Shown in pieces: positions 10,753 to 11,765 of a stretch of 11,765 bases of DNA. Within the stretch, counting starts at the first letter, position 1, and every line of letters begins with the position of its first letter. Under the pieces are notes generated by a model. The model was not told where the DNA came from and did no database searches. It saw nothing but the letters and a program-made list of their open reading frames with translations. Source of the DNA: Gammaproteobacteria bacterium (lineage in GTDB: Bacteria; Pseudomonadota; Gammaproteobacteria; Poriferisulfidales; Oxydemutatoraceae); assembly GCA_007570905.1 (NCBI GenBank), contig RKSI01000078.1, forward strand, positions 1 to 11,765, given 5' to 3'. The translations under genes and the position numbers were made by a program.

Positions 10753-11765
10753 CTAACGCGCGACGCCGCCGGCGCGGCGCATAAAGAAATTCTTCAGCGG
10801 CGCGATGCGCCCGACACCGCTTAAGCCGGCGCTGCGAACCGACACCAGCGCCGGCTGCGAGCGTGAAAACAGCCACAGCAGCGCCTCCAGCCCGCCCTTC
10901 ATCCACTGGTTGCGCGCCTTGACCGAACGCTGGTAGCGGCGCAGCACCGGCCACGAGAAAGCGTCGCCGCGCCCCTGTTGCAACGCCGCGAACAACGCGG
11001 CGAGGTCGGCAAAGCCCAGGTTGGCGCCCTGCCCGGCCAGCGGATGCACGCTGTGCGCGGCATCGCCGACCAGCGCAAAACCCGGCTTTACATATCTGTC
11101 CACGATGCCGCCGTGCAGCGGAAACGACGCGATGTCCGACAGCATTTCAATCGCGCCGAGGCGCGCGCCGAACGCGCGCTCCAGTTGCGGCTCAAAGAAG
11201 GCGGCGCCGTTTTGCAGCAATTCCTCCGCGCGCGCGCGCGAACACGACCACACCACCGCGCAAACCCGTTCCGCCAGCGGCAGAAAGGCCACGACGCCGT
11301 CGCCGGAAAAACACTGCCAACAGGTTGAACGGTGCGGCTGCGCGGTGCGCACGATGGCCGCCAGCGCGGTCTGCCGGTAATCCCGGCGCCGCCAGCCGGC
11401 GCCCATCCAGTCGCGCACGCGCGACTGCGCGCCATCGGCGCCGATGACCAGCGCCGCCTCGCGTTCGCCGCCGCCGGTGAAGATGCGCCGCCGCCCGGTT
11501 GCCGCATCGGTCTCCACCGCCAGCGGCTGCGCTTCCACGCGCTCAACCTGCGCCAGCGTGTCAAGGCGCGCAAACAACGCCTGCACCAGCGGGCCGTGCT
11601 CCACGACCATGCCCAGATGCGGGACGCCGAACTCGGCGGCGCTGAAATGAATGTGGCCGCCGCCTTCGGCGTCCCACACTTCCATCGCGCGAAACCGGCA
11701 GTGGCGCGGCGGCGCCACGCCGATGTCTTGCAGAAAGGCGCACGAGGCGGCGCTGAGGGCGTAGG
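10753..11765 (-). CDS. UbiH/UbiF/VisC-family FAD-dependent hydroxylase, C-terminal part (cut by right edge)
   Basis: The frame is open to the right edge, so the N-terminal FAD Rossmann motif (GxGxxG) is outside. Codons before the GTG at 11718 continue the family sequence (YALSAASCAFLQDIGVAPP), so that GTG is not the true start. Visible motifs: the ALSAAS segment after the dinucleotide fold, the DG motif region LVIGADGAQSRVRDW that contacts FAD and NAD(P)H, and the GD motif GFALVGDAAHSVHPLAGQGANLGFADLAAL near the C-terminus, which binds the FAD ribityl chain. Proteins of this family hydroxylate the ring of ubiquinone precursors at the membrane. Which position (UbiH, UbiI, UbiF, UbiM) cannot be decided from this part. 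It converges with tpx. Confidence 0.9.
   Translation of the reverse strand, partial: YALSAASCAFLQDIGVAPPRHCRFRAMEVWDAEGGGHIHFSAAEFGVPHLGMVVEHGPLVQALFARLDTLAQVERVEAQPLAVETDAATGRRRIFTGGGEREAALVIGADGAQSRVRDWMGAGWRRRDYRQTALAAIVRTAQPHRSTCWQCFSGDGVVAFLPLAERVCAVVWSCSRARAEELLQNGAAFFEPQLERAFGARLGAIEMLSDIASFPLHGGIVDRYVKPGFALVGDAAHSVHPLAGQGANLGFADLAALFAALQQGRGDAFSWPVLRRYQRSVKARNQWMKGGLEALLWLFSRSQPALVSVRSAGLSGVGRIAPLKNFFMRRAGGVAR

Noticed and set aside
1..11765. tRNA, rRNA, insertion sequence or phage genes
   Set aside because: Looked for tRNA-like cloverleaf ends, transposase motifs and terminal repeats on both strands; none recognised.

Overview
The window looks like a piece of a GC-rich, sulfur-oxidising, Gram-negative chromosome. 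The Sox proteins, the porin and the periplasmic signal peptides are of proteobacterial type, and a gammaproteobacterium is the most economical reading. The species cannot be named from this sequence. Nearly everything is read from the minus strand; only tpx is on the plus strand.

Layout in the direction of minus-strand transcription (high to low coordinates). A UbiH-family flavin hydroxylase (10753 to beyond the right edge) converges on tpx (10108-10614, plus). An outer-membrane barrel protein (9141-10019) is divergent from tpx and has an 8-bp tandem repeat inside its 5' coding region. Next come six small paralogous genes (6678-8967) encoding Nif11-type leader peptides that end in a double glycine and are followed by cysteine-free, Trp/Tyr-rich cores. 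They fall into three apparent transcription units: P6-P5-P4, P3 and P2-P1. Each unit is preceded by the same promoter layout, a CTG..A.A.GTTTCTGA box exactly 24 bp upstream of a TATAAT-like -10. Hairpin terminators follow P3 and P1.

A gene-free stretch of 336 bp (6342-6677) separates this array from a thiosulfate-oxidation operon, soxX-soxY-soxZ-soxA-soxK-soxB, then a DUF336/HbpS-like secreted protein and a double thioredoxin (SoxW-like). The sox genes are tightly packed or overlapping. SoxXA takes up thiosulfate onto the SoxY C-terminal cysteine held by SoxYZ, SoxB hydrolyses off sulfate, SoxK assists SoxXA, and the thioredoxin probably keeps periplasmic thiols reduced. SoxCD is not in the window. 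A porin gene (1-402), cut by the left edge, lies downstream of the operon.

The most interesting part is the Nif11-leader array. It consists of six precursors with a shared core signature (YWGT-x-x-[WY]-x-x-Y-W, or G-S-x-x-W-x-x-F-W-x-G-Y) and co-ordinated promoters, with no recognisable maturase, protease or exporter in the window. It resembles an uncharacterised family of ribosomally made, post-translationally modified peptides, or a stand-alone Nif11 protein family with an aromatic C-terminal tail.
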